NCBI RefSeq assembly: GCF_016908645.1
Contig: NZ_JAFBEH010000022.1
Span: 1-37,747 of the forward strand
DNA: 37,747 nt
Origin: Streptococcus loxodontisalivarius
GTDB lineage: Bacteria; Bacillota; Bacilli; Lactobacillales; Streptococcaceae
Reading direction: 5' to 3'
Shown: positions 23,783 through 32,317 of the stretch, piece by piece
How the letters are laid out: every line of letters begins with the position of its first letter
Numbering within the stretch: position 1 is the stretch's first letter
Position numbers and translations under genes: made by a program
The notes under the pieces: generated by a model
Databases searched by the model: none
Told to the model about the DNA's origin: nothing
The model's input: the letters and a program-made list of their open reading frames with translations, nothing else

Positions 23783-24646
23783 ATGACAGAACAACTACTC
23801 AGTATTAGAGCCCTGCAGATTGACAAAAGGGTTAAAAAAGCTCAGCCAGAGCAACTTGTGAGACCGATTGATTTTAGTTTGGATAAGGGGAAGGTGCTAG
23901 GTATCATTGGAGAATCTGGTTCTGGGAAAAGCTTGTCGATGAAAGCACTGATGGGCATTCTTCCTGACGGTTTGGAGGAGACTTACCAATCCTATCATTT
24001 CAAGGGACAGGAAGTTTCACAGAGTCAGGATCTTCCAATCGCTATGATTTTTCAAGATCCCATGACTTCCTTAAATCCTCTGCGTAAGATTTCTTTTCAT
24101 CTGGCAGAAGTTATCTTTAGACATGACGAGACGATCAGTGATGAAGATGCAGAGCAGTTAGCCATTGAAGTTCTGACTCAGGTTGGTATTCCGCAACCTG
24201 AAAAACGCCTCAATCAGTATCCTTTTGAACTGTCAGGTGGTATGCGACAAAGAATTATGATTGCCATGGCTTTGCTTGCCAAGCCAGAACTGCTAATTGC
24301 GGATGAGCCAACGACGGCACTAGATGTTACGATTCAGGCGCAAATTCTCAGTCTCTTGAAGTCTATTCAGAAAGAAAGTGATCTTAGCATCATTCTGGTT
24401 AGTCATGATTTCGGTGTTATTGCTGGGATGTGTGATACTGTCAAGGTTATGTATAAGGGGCAATTGGTTGAAGAAGGAACAGTTGAAGATATTTTTTATC
24501 GACCACAGCACAGCTATACTAAGCAATTGCTGAGAGCTGCTGACTTAGATGATGATAGTCAGGATGAACAGGGATTTGTATTGACAAATAAAAGCAGTCA
24601 ACTGATTGCTTTATCTGAGACGCACCGCTATTTAGAGGAGGTATAA
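23783..24646 (+). CDS. Peptide ABC transporter ATPase, OppD type
   Basis: A 287-residue ATPase with Walker A GESGSGKS, Q loop (FQDPMTSLNP), signature LSGGMRQR, Walker B LLIADEPTTALD and switch His (VSHDFGV). It is shorter than typical OppD (about 330-350) and lacks most of the C-terminal oligopeptide-transporter extension with the iron-sulfur cysteines. ATG 23783 was chosen because GAGAGAGG precedes it and it follows the oppC stop; a longer frame would overlap oppC by about 40 bases. It energises uptake together with the OppF-type subunit. Confidence 0.9.
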   Translation: MTEQLLSIRALQIDKRVKKAQPEQLVRPIDFSLDKGKVLGIIGESGSGKSLSMKALMGILPDGLEETYQSYHFKGQEVSQSQDLPIAMIFQDPMTSLNPLRKISFHLAEVIFRHDETISDEDAEQLAIEVLTQVGIPQPEKRLNQYPFELSGGMRQRIMIAMALLAKPELLIADEPTTALDVTIQAQILSLLKSIQKESDLSIILVSHDFGVIAGMCDTVKVMYKGQLVEEGTVEDIFYRPQHSYTKQLLRAADLDDDSQDEQGFVLTNKSSQLIALSETHRYLEEV

Positions 24647-25546
24647 ATGACAGAAGATCTTATACGTTTGGAGGCTGTGACCAAGGTCTTCAAGACCGGT
24701 CGAGATAAGAAGCAGCTCTTGTCTGTCAAGGCCTTGGATCAGGTAAGTTTATCCATTCGTCCAGGAGAAACGCTGGGCTTGGTTGGTGAGTCAGGTTCTG
24801 GTAAGACAACACTTGGTCGAATTATTTTAGGCTTGGAAGATTCCAGTCAGGGACAGATTTATTTCAAGGGACAAGAGTTGACGACTCTTTCGAAAAAGCA
24901 GCGCCAGCAGATTTCCCAACAACTCCAAATTATCTTTCAAGATCCCTATTCAGCCCTCAATCCACGCATGACTGCCTTGGAGATTGTCGCAGAGCCTCTG
25001 CTTGGACTTGGTAAGAAGGAAGCACTTGCCAAGGCTGAAGAAATCTTAAAATTAGTAGGTCTCGAGGGTGAAGCCGTCAACAAACTTCCTCGTGAATTCT
25101 CAGGTGGTCAGCGCCAGCGTATCGGAATCGCTAGAGCTGTGATCAATCAACCTGAATTTATCGTCTGTGATGAGCCGACATCGGCTCTTGATGTGTCTAT
25201 TCAAGCGCAGATTCTCAAGCTTCTTAAGGATCTGCAAACAGAACTTAACCTTGCTTATCTCTTCATTTCTCATGACCTGTCGGTGGTTCGTCATATCTCT
25301 GATCGGATTGCGGTCCTCTATCATGGAAAATTGGTTGAGATTGCACCGGCAGAACATCTTTTTGATCACCCACAACATCCCTATACTCAGTATCTTTTGG
25401 CTGCAAAGCCTGAACTGGATCCACTTTTGGCTAGGCAAAAGCTGTCGCAGATGACCAAGGGTATTCCAGAGTTTAACTTTGAGGAGAATTTTCACTGGGA
25501 GACTTTTGGACCGGATCACTTTTATCGTGTAGAAGGAGAAGTCTGA
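24647..25546 (+). CDS. Peptide ABC transporter ATPase, OppF type
   Basis: A 299-residue second ATPase, starting directly after the oppD stop (taaATG). It has Walker A GESGSGKTT, Q loop FQDPYSALNP, signature FSGGQRQR, Walker B FIVCDEPTSALD and switch His (ISHDLSV), then a C-terminal OppF-type region (HPQHPYTQYLLAAKPELDP). Its stop overlaps the start of the C26 hydrolase gene by one base, tying the hydrolase to the transporter translationally. Confidence 0.91.
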   Translation: MTEDLIRLEAVTKVFKTGRDKKQLLSVKALDQVSLSIRPGETLGLVGESGSGKTTLGRIILGLEDSSQGQIYFKGQELTTLSKKQRQQISQQLQIIFQDPYSALNPRMTALEIVAEPLLGLGKKEALAKAEEILKLVGLEGEAVNKLPREFSGGQRQRIGIARAVINQPEFIVCDEPTSALDVSIQAQILKLLKDLQTELNLAYLFISHDLSVVRHISDRIAVLYHGKLVEIAPAEHLFDHPQHPYTQYLLAAKPELDPLLARQKLSQMTKGIPEFNFEENFHWETFGPDHFYRVEGEV

Positions 25547-26247
25547 TGTCAAAACCAATTATTGTGGGGATTTCTGCCAATGAAAAACCGATTTCTGCTG
25601 ATATTCCCATCGTGCACCTGTCCTCATCTCGACATTTTGCGGATGGCGTCAAGGCAGCGGGTGGCCTTCCAGTCTATCTGCCAATTAGTCAGCCTGATTT
25701 GGCCAAGTCTTACATTGATACAATTGATGCCCTTATTTTGACTGGGGGTCAGGATATTCATCCCTCACTCTATGGCGGTCACCTTTTGGAAAATGCTGAC
25801 GCTGATTATTTGTTAGAAAGGGATCTTTTTGAGCAAGCCTTACTGAAAGAAGCGCTAGCCCAGCGAAAACCAATCTTAGCAGTCTGTCGTGGTATGCAAC
25901 TTCTCAATGTGACTTTGGGCGGTAGCTTATTTGCCCATATTGACAATCACAGTCAGGGGCTACCTCTTGGAACGAGCCACACCATTGAACTTGAGTCCGA
26001 TAGTCAATTAGCTCAGCTTCTGCCAGATGGTCTGGAGGTTAATTCAGTACATCATCAGGCACTTGATCAATTAGGTCAAGGTTTAGAAGTGGAGGCGCGT
26101 GATCCTAGAGATGGGATTGTTGAGGCGGTGTCTTTGGAAGATTATCCCTTGTTGGCTGTCCAGTGGCATCCAGAATTTTTGATTGATAATCCTGCCCACC
26201 AGCAACTTTTTAACCGTTTGATTTCGTTTGCAAAAGAGCAAATTTAA
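25546..26247 (+). CDS. Class-I glutamine-amidotransferase-like gamma-glutamyl hydrolase (peptidase C26)
   Basis: A 233-residue PuuD/C26-type hydrolase. The nucleophile elbow is VCRGMQLL with Cys114; the catalytic pair is His208/Glu210 in QWHPE. Other family marks are TGGQDIHPSLYG (66-77) and NSVHHQAL (166-173). These enzymes cleave gamma-glutamyl amide bonds, such as gamma-glutamyl-GABA or gamma-glutamyl peptides. The gene overlaps oppF by one base and ends at a strong terminator, so it belongs to the transporter operon. I infer that imported gamma-glutamyl peptides, possibly glutathione or gamma-glutamyl-cysteine, are opened inside the cell. An alternative is a polyamine/GABA-related role, but no other put/puu genes are present. 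Confidence 0.87.
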   Translation: MSKPIIVGISANEKPISADIPIVHLSSSRHFADGVKAAGGLPVYLPISQPDLAKSYIDTIDALILTGGQDIHPSLYGGHLLENADADYLLERDLFEQALLKEALAQRKPILAVCRGMQLLNVTLGGSLFAHIDNHSQGLPLGTSHTIELESDSQLAQLLPDGLEVNSVHHQALDQLGQGLEVEARDPRDGIVEAVSLEDYPLLAVQWHPEFLIDNPAHQQLFNRLISFAKEQI

Positions 26248-26256
26248 AATGAGAAG

Positions 26257-26303
26257 AAAATCTATAAAAATCAGATTTTGATGATAATTTATAGATTTTT
26301 TTG
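26257..26303 (+). terminator. Terminator of the opp-C26 operon
   Basis: AAAATCTATAAA (26257-26268) pairs perfectly with TTTATAGATTTT (26288-26299) and is followed by a T run. Confidence 0.88.
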
Positions 26304-26325
26304 TTTGTTTTTGCATCTTTAAAAT

Positions 26326-26344
26326 GAAAATGATTATGATTATG
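26326..26344. promoter_or_regulatory. Fur-family box upstream of the heme operon
   Basis: GAAAATGATTATGATTATG matches 15 of 19 positions of the classical Fur box and reads as three NATWAT hexamers in a row. It lies about 90 bases upstream of the heme operon -10 element. The binder could be a Fur, PerR or MtsR-type metalloregulator. Confidence 0.6.
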
Positions 26345-26428
26345 CTTTCAAGCTGATAGCTAAGGGATTGTATAAGCTGTGATAATATTCAAATAAATAA
26401 GAATTTTATAAATTTTGTTGCTATTTTG

Positions 26429-26437
26429 TGATATAAT
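26429..26437 (+). promoter_or_regulatory. Extended -10 promoter of the heme operon
   Basis: TGA-TATAAT, an extended -10 element. It overlaps a second imperfect iron-box-like palindrome (GATATAAT...TAATTATC, 26430-26450). Confidence 0.6.
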
Positions 26438-26460
26438 AAACATAATTATCTATGGAGGTG

Positions 26461-27048
26461 ATGATAACGAAAAAAGTTTTAAGATTATGTCTTTTGCTAG
26501 CTGCTTTCTTTCTCGTTTTTTTAGGAGCTAGTAAGGTTCAAGCAAAAGATTATGAGATTGACTACACTGTTTTAAAAGAGGGTAGTCAGGATGCTTCGAT
26601 TGCCAATGGTTATTTTGATAAACCAATCACGATTTATCAAGAAGACGGGCAATGGTACTTAACCTTTAAGGTTAATCATGAAAATTGGATCAGCAAGGTG
26701 ACCTTTGATGGTCAAGAAGCTGTTAAACACACCAGTCTTGAAAATGAGACTGGCCAGTGGACCTTTAAGTTGCAATCTATTGAGGAGAAGATGGATGCAA
26801 CCGTAAAGGTTGATATTGAGGAAGAGGTAGAGGGTGAAGCGCTCAGCTACCATCATACCTATCCTATCGACTTTGAGCTGGACATCAGCAAGAGTCAGTT
26901 AACTGAGCTAAAATCTGCCCTTTCACAGGCTAAAATGTATGCGCTTTATCGTATTTTGATACCTGTGGTTTTGGCAGCATTAGCTCTCGTCATCGGAATT
27001 TATGTGACAGTTAGGAGGAAAAAGAAAAGCAGTGAAAAGCTACTATAA
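26461..27048 (+). CDS. Membrane-anchored single NEAT-domain heme-binding protein
   Basis: A protein of about 195 residues. A signal peptide (LCLLLAAFFLVFLGASKVQA) leads to one NEAT domain (about 30-141), then a charged spacer and a C-terminal membrane helix (about 159-182) with a basic tail RRKKKSSEKLL. The NEAT heme-ligand motif Y-x-x-x-Y is YHHTY at 130-134. It probably takes heme from surface NEAT proteins and passes it to the lipoprotein two genes downstream, like Shp or IsdC, but with a helix anchor instead of a sortase signal. The start is uncertain: GGAGGTGAT (26454-26462) is a near-perfect ribosome site that overlaps both candidate ATGs (26452 and 26461). Confidence 0.82.
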   Translation: MITKKVLRLCLLLAAFFLVFLGASKVQAKDYEIDYTVLKEGSQDASIANGYFDKPITIYQEDGQWYLTFKVNHENWISKVTFDGQEAVKHTSLENETGQWTFKLQSIEEKMDATVKVDIEEEVEGEALSYHHTYPIDFELDISKSQLTELKSALSQAKMYALYRILIPVVLAALALVIGIYVTVRRKKKSSEKLL

Positions 27049-27805
27049 AGGATTATTGATTTGTGGATTAGGGCTTAGTTTAATGGCAGGGCAGGTTCAA
27101 GCAGATACGCTTTCTGACTTAAATACTCAAAAAGCTAACCTAACTCAGCAAATTCAAGAAGCTCAGACAGCATCAACAAGTAAGACAGCCTCTGTTGGTG
27201 TCACAATCTTGAAAGAAGATCAGTCTGGCACATCAATGATGCAGCAATATATCGTTTCGCCAGCAAGTGTCACTCGCGAAGCGAATGGCAGCTACACCGT
27301 ACTATTGACTATCTTGCATCCTGAATACTGGCAAGAATTTAAGGTCAACGGGGCAGATGTGACCCTCGTTTCTGACAATCAAGTCAGCTTCACCGTTTCA
27401 GATATAACAGCCTTGCAAACCTGTTATGTCCATGTTGCAGCGCCAGCACTTAATTATGAAGGAAAATACACAACCTATATGTCCTTTGACTCAACTGCTG
27501 CAGCAAGTTTGGCACAAAGTTCAAGCACAGCAAATCTTGATGAGCTCAACAAGCAACTTGAGGAGGTCAATCAAAAAATTGCTGACGAAACGGCCAAGGC
27601 AAGTACGACAACCACTACAAGCACAACTAGCAGCAGTCAAGAAACGACGACTAAAGCAACCACAGAAAGCACTACAAAGTCAAGTAAGGAATCAACTTCA
27701 GAAAGCAAGGCAAGCTCAAATCAAGGAATGGTATGGATTCTTAGCCTTATCATTGCCTTTCTAGGCTTGTCAGGGCTAGCTTACTGGTGGAAGAAACGCT
27801 CATGA
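27032..27805 (+). CDS. NEAT-domain protein with coiled-coil, Thr/Ser linker and C-terminal membrane helix
   Basis: 257 residues. Signal peptide about 1-24, short heptad-like segment (25-46), NEAT domain (about 52-153) with heme motif YEGKY (142-146), a second heptad segment (DELNKQLEEVNQKIADETAK), a long Thr/Ser-rich linker that would span the wall, and a C-terminal helix (VWILSLIIAFLGLSGLAYWW) with basic tail KKRS. There is no LPXTG, so it stays in the membrane while reaching through the peptidoglycan. It starts with GTG 27032 after AGGAGG (spacing 13) and overlaps the previous gene by 17 bases and the next by four. It is likely an intermediate heme carrier between the LPXTG receptor and the uptake complex. 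Confidence 0.82.
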   Translation: MKSYYKGLLICGLGLSLMAGQVQADTLSDLNTQKANLTQQIQEAQTASTSKTASVGVTILKEDQSGTSMMQQYIVSPASVTREANGSYTVLLTILHPEYWQEFKVNGADVTLVSDNQVSFTVSDITALQTCYVHVAAPALNYEGKYTTYMSFDSTAAASLAQSSSTANLDELNKQLEEVNQKIADETAKASTTTTTSTTSSSQETTTKATTESTTKSSKESTSESKASSNQGMVWILSLIIAFLGLSGLAYWWKKRS

Positions 27806-28686
27806 GAAGATTCATAGCTCTTCTTGTCAGTCTACTCGCCCTCTGTTTTCTAGTTGCCTGTCAGTCAAATCAATCAAGTACATCAAGTTCTAGCGCAGCT
27901 GATGGTCAGTTTAGGATCGTTTCAACAACGGTGACCACAACAGAAGTTCTAGATAAATTAGGCTTGGATTTAGTAGGAGTCCCTGAGACATCGAAAACCT
28001 TACCAGAGCGCTACCAGTCTGTGACAACAATTGGCTCTGCTATGGGACCAAATGCTGAAATAATCGCATCGCTTAAGCCAACCGATATAATCTCGGTTTC
28101 TACAATCAAAGGTGAGACCAAGGAGTCCTATGGAAGTCTGGAGAGCAAGGTAACTTACTATGACTTTGATAGTGTTGATGGGATGTATGCCTCCATCACT
28201 AAGATGGGAAAACGATTTGACAAGGAGACTGAGGCTCAAGCCTTGATTGATAGTATCTCTGCACAAATCTCAGAGACATCAAGTCAGGTTTCAAGTCAGA
28301 CGACCAAGCCAAAGGTTTTGATTTTAATGGGGCTGCCAGGTTCCTACCTCTTTGCGACTGAAAAGTCTTATATCGGTAACCTGGTCAGTCTTGCAGGTGG
28401 TGAGAATGTTATTACAGAAACTGATTCAGCCTACATTTCATCAAATACTGAGTACATTCAGGATACCAATCCAGATATTATTTTGAGACTTTCTCACGCC
28501 TATCCTTCTCAGGTTAAGAAGATGTACGAGAAAGAATTCAAGACCAATACTATCTGGCAGCATTTTAAGGCTGTTCAGGAAGGCAAGGTTTACGATTTGG
28601 ATGAAGATCCCTTTGGAATTACAGCCAATATCCGAGCTGGTCAAGCAGTAGCAGACCTCTACCAGCGTTTCTACGGAGGCAACTAA
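27802..28686 (+). CDS. Heme-type ABC transporter substrate-binding lipoprotein
   Basis: A 294-residue lipoprotein with signal peptide and lipobox LVAC (Cys20). The helical-backbone binding fold of the BtuF/IsdE class (PF01497) is shown by FRIVSTTVTTTEVLDKLGLDLVGVP and IGSAMGPNAEIIASLKPTDIISVST. IsdE binds heme through one Met and one His; the Met in GSAMGPN and the His in LRLSHAYPS are candidates here (inference). ATG 27802 overlaps the upstream stop (ATGA) and was preferred over a GTG five codons earlier because the signal peptide then begins MRRF. It delivers heme to the permease encoded next. Confidence 0.87.
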   Translation: MRRFIALLVSLLALCFLVACQSNQSSTSSSSAADGQFRIVSTTVTTTEVLDKLGLDLVGVPETSKTLPERYQSVTTIGSAMGPNAEIIASLKPTDIISVSTIKGETKESYGSLESKVTYYDFDSVDGMYASITKMGKRFDKETEAQALIDSISAQISETSSQVSSQTTKPKVLILMGLPGSYLFATEKSYIGNLVSLAGGENVITETDSAYISSNTEYIQDTNPDIILRLSHAYPSQVKKMYEKEFKTNTIWQHFKAVQEGKVYDLDEDPFGITANIRAGQAVADLYQRFYGGN

Positions 28687-29633
28687 TGCGACCAAGTCTA
28701 AGATTACTCACTCTGTTTCTTGTCTTTTTGCTTCTTTTACTGTATGCCCTTAGTTCAGGTAGCCTAGAACTAAGCTTTTCAGACCTAATCAGTGCCTTAC
28801 AAGGTCGTGCCAGTGATAGCTTTTTAGCAGTTGTCGATTTGCGACTACCTAGGATTCTGCTAGCTATTCTGGTAGGGATGGGCCTAGCGATCTCAGGGCT
28901 CTTGTTGCAGGTTATCCTCAAAAATCCCCTGGCTGATCCCAGCCTAATCGGTATCAATTCAGGAGCGCTCCTAGCCAAACTCTTGGTTCTCCTAGCCTTC
29001 CCCAACCTACTCATGCTCAGCAGTGCCCTCTCTCTTTTGGGTGGTCTCCTGGTCCTCGCCATGATCTGGGTCCTATCCTATCGTCAAAGTTTCAGTCCAC
29101 TCAAGGTCCTGATTACAGGACTTGCTCTAAACGCAGCTCTTACGGCTCTTTTGGACATGGCAAAGCTGGATCCCTTGATTCAGCTACCGGCAGGATTTGG
29201 TCAGGTTAGTTGGGCTGACGTTCGACTGGCTACGCTCTTAATCCCGATACTAGTGGTTTATTATCTGCTAGGACCAATGGTTGAAGTGCTGCGCTTCAAT
29301 GATGAGGTCGCAATTGGCTTAGGTGCTAGAGTTGGACTCTACCGAGGAATCCTCATTGTAGGGATTGCTCTGATGGCTAGTCTATCAACAGCTCTGGCAG
29401 GAAATATTGCTTTTGTTGGGCTCTTGGTGCCGCATTTGTCAAGTCGTTTGATTGGACGTCATTATCGGTATTTTTATCCCTTTACAGCCCTTTTAGGTGC
29501 TAGTTTGATGCTACTTACAGACACTTTGGGAAGAACGCTCTTTCTTCCTCTTGAAATTCAGGCAAGTATTCTCTTTGCCTTTATGGGTGCGCCAGCACTC
29601 ATCTATCTTGTGAATAAGAAAATGAAAATTTAA
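28686..29633 (+). CDS. FecCD-type heme permease
   Basis: A 315-residue permease with about nine or ten membrane helices and FecCD family landmarks: LRLPRILLAILVGMGLAISGLLLQVILKNPLADPSLIGINSGALL, FNDEVAIGLGARVGLYRG, and GNIAFVGLLVPHLSSRLIGRHYRYFYPFTALLGASLMLLTDTLGR. It overlaps the lipoprotein gene by one base (TAATG). It forms the membrane channel, normally as a homodimer. No matching ATPase gene follows; the next gene is the LPXTG NEAT protein, so the ATPase must come from elsewhere. Confidence 0.92.
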   Translation: MRPSLRLLTLFLVFLLLLLYALSSGSLELSFSDLISALQGRASDSFLAVVDLRLPRILLAILVGMGLAISGLLLQVILKNPLADPSLIGINSGALLAKLLVLLAFPNLLMLSSALSLLGGLLVLAMIWVLSYRQSFSPLKVLITGLALNAALTALLDMAKLDPLIQLPAGFGQVSWADVRLATLLIPILVVYYLLGPMVEVLRFNDEVAIGLGARVGLYRGILIVGIALMASLSTALAGNIAFVGLLVPHLSSRLIGRHYRYFYPFTALLGASLMLLTDTLGRTLFLPLEIQASILFAFMGAPALIYLVNKKMKI

Positions 29634-29652
29634 AGCTTTAAGGAGTTAGATT

Positions 29653-32301
29653 ATGAAAAAACAACATTGGATTCGCCTAGCGGCAGTCTCAACGCTTGCT
29701 TTTGCAGCTTATGCCCCTCAAGTGCTCGCCCCTACAAATAGCGGCAATATTGTTTATGCTACTGAAACAAGTCGCTCTGCAACGGTAACTGCCTACCAAG
29801 CAAGCGCACCATCATTGACATCGATGATGAATAACTATATCTCTACAAGCAATCAAGAGATTGTAACAGTCAACGGTCAAAAATACGTTCAATTCACTAT
29901 TACCAATGCGTCATGGTGGCAATCTTTCTCAGTTAACGGTGTTCCTGTAACTACCGTAGCTGAAGATACTGCTGCAAATACGAGAACTGTTCGTTTTGCC
30001 TATGTCGAAGGACAGACGGATTACACAGCACACATTCATATCACAGTTGCTGCCATGAACTACGATGCTAACCACGATGCTATTTTGCGTGTGGTTGCAG
30101 AACCTGAAAAAACAGGTGACTTGGTGGTCAATTATGTTGATCAGAACGGTAATGTATTACAGTCACAAACCCTTTACGATGATGCTCTTGTTGGAACTAG
30201 CTACCAAAGCACAGCCCCAGCTAGCCTCTCACTTGCTGGTAAGCAATATGACCTGCAAGGTTTGGTATCTGGTTCAGCCAGCGGTAGCATTGCCGAAGGA
30301 ACAACAACTATCGTCTATCGATATGTTGAACATGTTGAAACAACGACCACAACAACGACTGAAGCAACGACAACAAGCACTACTACAACAACGGAGCCAA
30401 CAACCACTCAGACAAGTAGTAAGATTGAAAAAGCCTACTTCCTAAATCAAAAGGATCAGACTAAGTATTCTTCTATGCAGGATTACATTACTGGTACTGC
30501 TGAGATTTCAGGAGACAAGGCAACCTTGACCTTTACTAAAACAACTGGAATTACATCCTTTAAGGTTGATGGAGTAGAAGTGCCTATCGTAGATGGTAAG
30601 GCAACCTTTACCTACAAGGAAGGTCAATCAGACTATAATACTAGCTTTGATGTTCAAATGGGGAACTACAAAGCAAGCCATCAAGTTCCCCTCCACATTG
30701 GAAAGCTTGAAACAGAGCCAACTAAGGTTAGTCGTCCAGCTGCTACAACAACGACAACAACTGAGACTAGTCTAGAGACTGAAGCGACAACAAGCTCAAC
30801 AACGAGTGCTACAACCGAAGCAACTACAAGTACAACAGAGGCTGTCAGCTCCAAGACAGAGAAAGTTTATCTCCTCAATCAAAAAGACCAAACCAAATAT
30901 TCTTCAATGCAAGATTACATTGATGGTACTGTTGAGATTTCAGGAGACAAGGCGACCTTGACCTTTACCAAAACAACAGGTATTACATCATTCTCTGTTA
31001 ACGGTGTCATTGTCCCGATTATTGACGGTAAGGCAAGCTTCACATATGACCCATCAGTTTCAGATTATACAACTGTCTTCAATGTTGCTATGGGTACCTA
31101 TAAAAACGCCTACACAGTCCCAATGCACATTGGTCAACTAGAAACAGAGCCAACTAAGGTTAGTCGTCCAGTTCCTACAACGACGACAACTGAAACCAGC
31201 CAAGCGACAGAGGCGACAACAAGTTCAACAACAGTAGCAACGACAAAACAGACAACTACAGAAGCTACTACAAGCAGTTCTGCAACAACTAAGGCGACAA
31301 CAAGTCAAACAACAACTGCTAAGACTAGCCAAGTGACAACTGAACCAAGCCAAGGCAATGCAAGTATCACTATCTATAAAAATGGTACTAGTGAGCAATC
31401 AGCAATGCAGAAATTTGTCAGCTCTTCAGCTAAGATTGTGACTGTTGATGGTAAGCAGTATGTTGAAATGACCTTCACATCAAATGCTTCAATGGTTAAA
31501 GGTTTTAGCGTAGACGGTCAAGCAGTGACAGTTGTTTCTGATAGTGGAAATACGCGCGTGGTGAGATTTGCCTACACAGGCTCAAAAGTCTACCAAGGTG
31601 CTATTCACGTTGCCGTCCCAGGACTTTACGAAGAAACTTACAATGTTCAGATTCAAGTTTCATCTAGTGTCAAAGCTGTGCAGCAAACAGCAGCTCAACC
31701 TAACCCAAGCACTTCAGGAAGTTCTTCAGCATCTTCTGCACAGAGCGCAGCAACTAACCAAGCAACAGATATCCTTCCAAGTCTCAGTGCAGATGAACAA
31801 GCTGCGCGTATCACTGTCTTTAAGAATGGAACAAGTGAAACATCTGTTATGCAGAACTATGTCAATAGTAACGGAAAAATTGTCACTGTGGATGGTCAAA
31901 AATATGTTGAATTGACTTTTAAAGCCAATGCCTACATGGTTGAAGGTTTCTGGATTGAAGGTCAGGCAGCAAGTGTTGTATCAGATAACGGTTCAGTTCG
32001 TGTGGTAAGATTCCCTTACACTGAAGGTAAAACAACTTACAATGCGTCAATCCATGTTAATGTCCCTGGCGTTTACAACGAGACCTACGCAGTTCAAATT
32101 AAGGTTGAGCCAGGTCAAGTTGGTAGTGATTCTAGCGCTTCAACTACTAGCACAAGTACTGGAACAGGCTTGAAACGTGGCAGTCTCCCAAGTACAGGCG
32201 AAACAGAAGGACAAAGTTTCCTTGCAAGCCTAGCAGGTTTGGGCTTAATCGGACTTATCCTAACTACAATTAGCCGCGGAAAAAAATCAAAAGAAGACTA
32301 A
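29653..32301 (+). CDS. LPXTG-anchored surface protein with five NEAT domains and a MucBP domain
   Basis: 882 residues. Signal peptide; NEAT1 (about 42-148); MucBP-like domain (about 152-226); Thr-rich linker; NEAT2 (258-352); linker; NEAT3 (402-496); linker; NEAT4 (570-672); linker; NEAT5 (718-820); then the sortase signal LPSTG (845-849), a membrane helix and a basic tail. Heme motifs are Y-x-x-x-Y in NEAT3 (YKNAY), NEAT4 (YEETY) and NEAT5 (YNETY), but Y-x-x-x-H in NEAT1 (YDANH) and NEAT2 (YKASH). NEAT2/3 are recent duplicates, and NEAT4/5 form a second related pair. It probably captures heme or hemoprotein at the surface and feeds the membrane NEAT proteins. It is last in the operon, with RBS AAGGAG. 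Confidence 0.92.
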   Translation: MKKQHWIRLAAVSTLAFAAYAPQVLAPTNSGNIVYATETSRSATVTAYQASAPSLTSMMNNYISTSNQEIVTVNGQKYVQFTITNASWWQSFSVNGVPVTTVAEDTAANTRTVRFAYVEGQTDYTAHIHITVAAMNYDANHDAILRVVAEPEKTGDLVVNYVDQNGNVLQSQTLYDDALVGTSYQSTAPASLSLAGKQYDLQGLVSGSASGSIAEGTTTIVYRYVEHVETTTTTTTEATTTSTTTTTEPTTTQTSSKIEKAYFLNQKDQTKYSSMQDYITGTAEISGDKATLTFTKTTGITSFKVDGVEVPIVDGKATFTYKEGQSDYNTSFDVQMGNYKASHQVPLHIGKLETEPTKVSRPAATTTTTTETSLETEATTSSTTSATTEATTSTTEAVSSKTEKVYLLNQKDQTKYSSMQDYIDGTVEISGDKATLTFTKTTGITSFSVNGVIVPIIDGKASFTYDPSVSDYTTVFNVAMGTYKNAYTVPMHIGQLETEPTKVSRPVPTTTTTETSQATEATTSSTTVATTKQTTTEATTSSSATTKATTSQTTTAKTSQVTTEPSQGNASITIYKNGTSEQSAMQKFVSSSAKIVTVDGKQYVEMTFTSNASMVKGFSVDGQAVTVVSDSGNTRVVRFAYTGSKVYQGAIHVAVPGLYEETYNVQIQVSSSVKAVQQTAAQPNPSTSGSSSASSAQSAATNQATDILPSLSADEQAARITVFKNGTSETSVMQNYVNSNGKIVTVDGQKYVELTFKANAYMVEGFWIEGQAASVVSDNGSVRVVRFPYTEGKTTYNASIHVNVPGVYNETYAVQIKVEPGQVGSDSSASTTSTSTGTGLKRGSLPSTGETEGQSFLASLAGLGLIGLILTTISRGKKSKED
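30424..31287 (+). repeat. Intragenic tandem duplication (NEAT2-linker / NEAT3-linker)
   Basis: Two ~432-base units starting near 30424 and 30856. The encoded stretches from FLNQKDQTKYSSMQDYI (LLNQ in the second copy) to FTKTTGITSF are almost identical, as are the LETEPTKVSRP linkers. The heme-motif hairpins differ (YKASH versus YKNAY). Confidence 0.8.
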
Positions 32302-32317
32302 GTAGGTCTTAGTAGCC

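Noticed and set aside
23783..25546. OppD/OppF as the missing heme ATPase
   Set aside because: Both are OppD/OppF-type peptide-transporter ATPases in their own complete operon, so they are unlikely partners of a FecCD permease.
26402..26416. CodY-like box upstream of the heme operon
   Set aside because: Only 11/15 matches and lacks the TTC-GAA core; the region is simply AT-rich.
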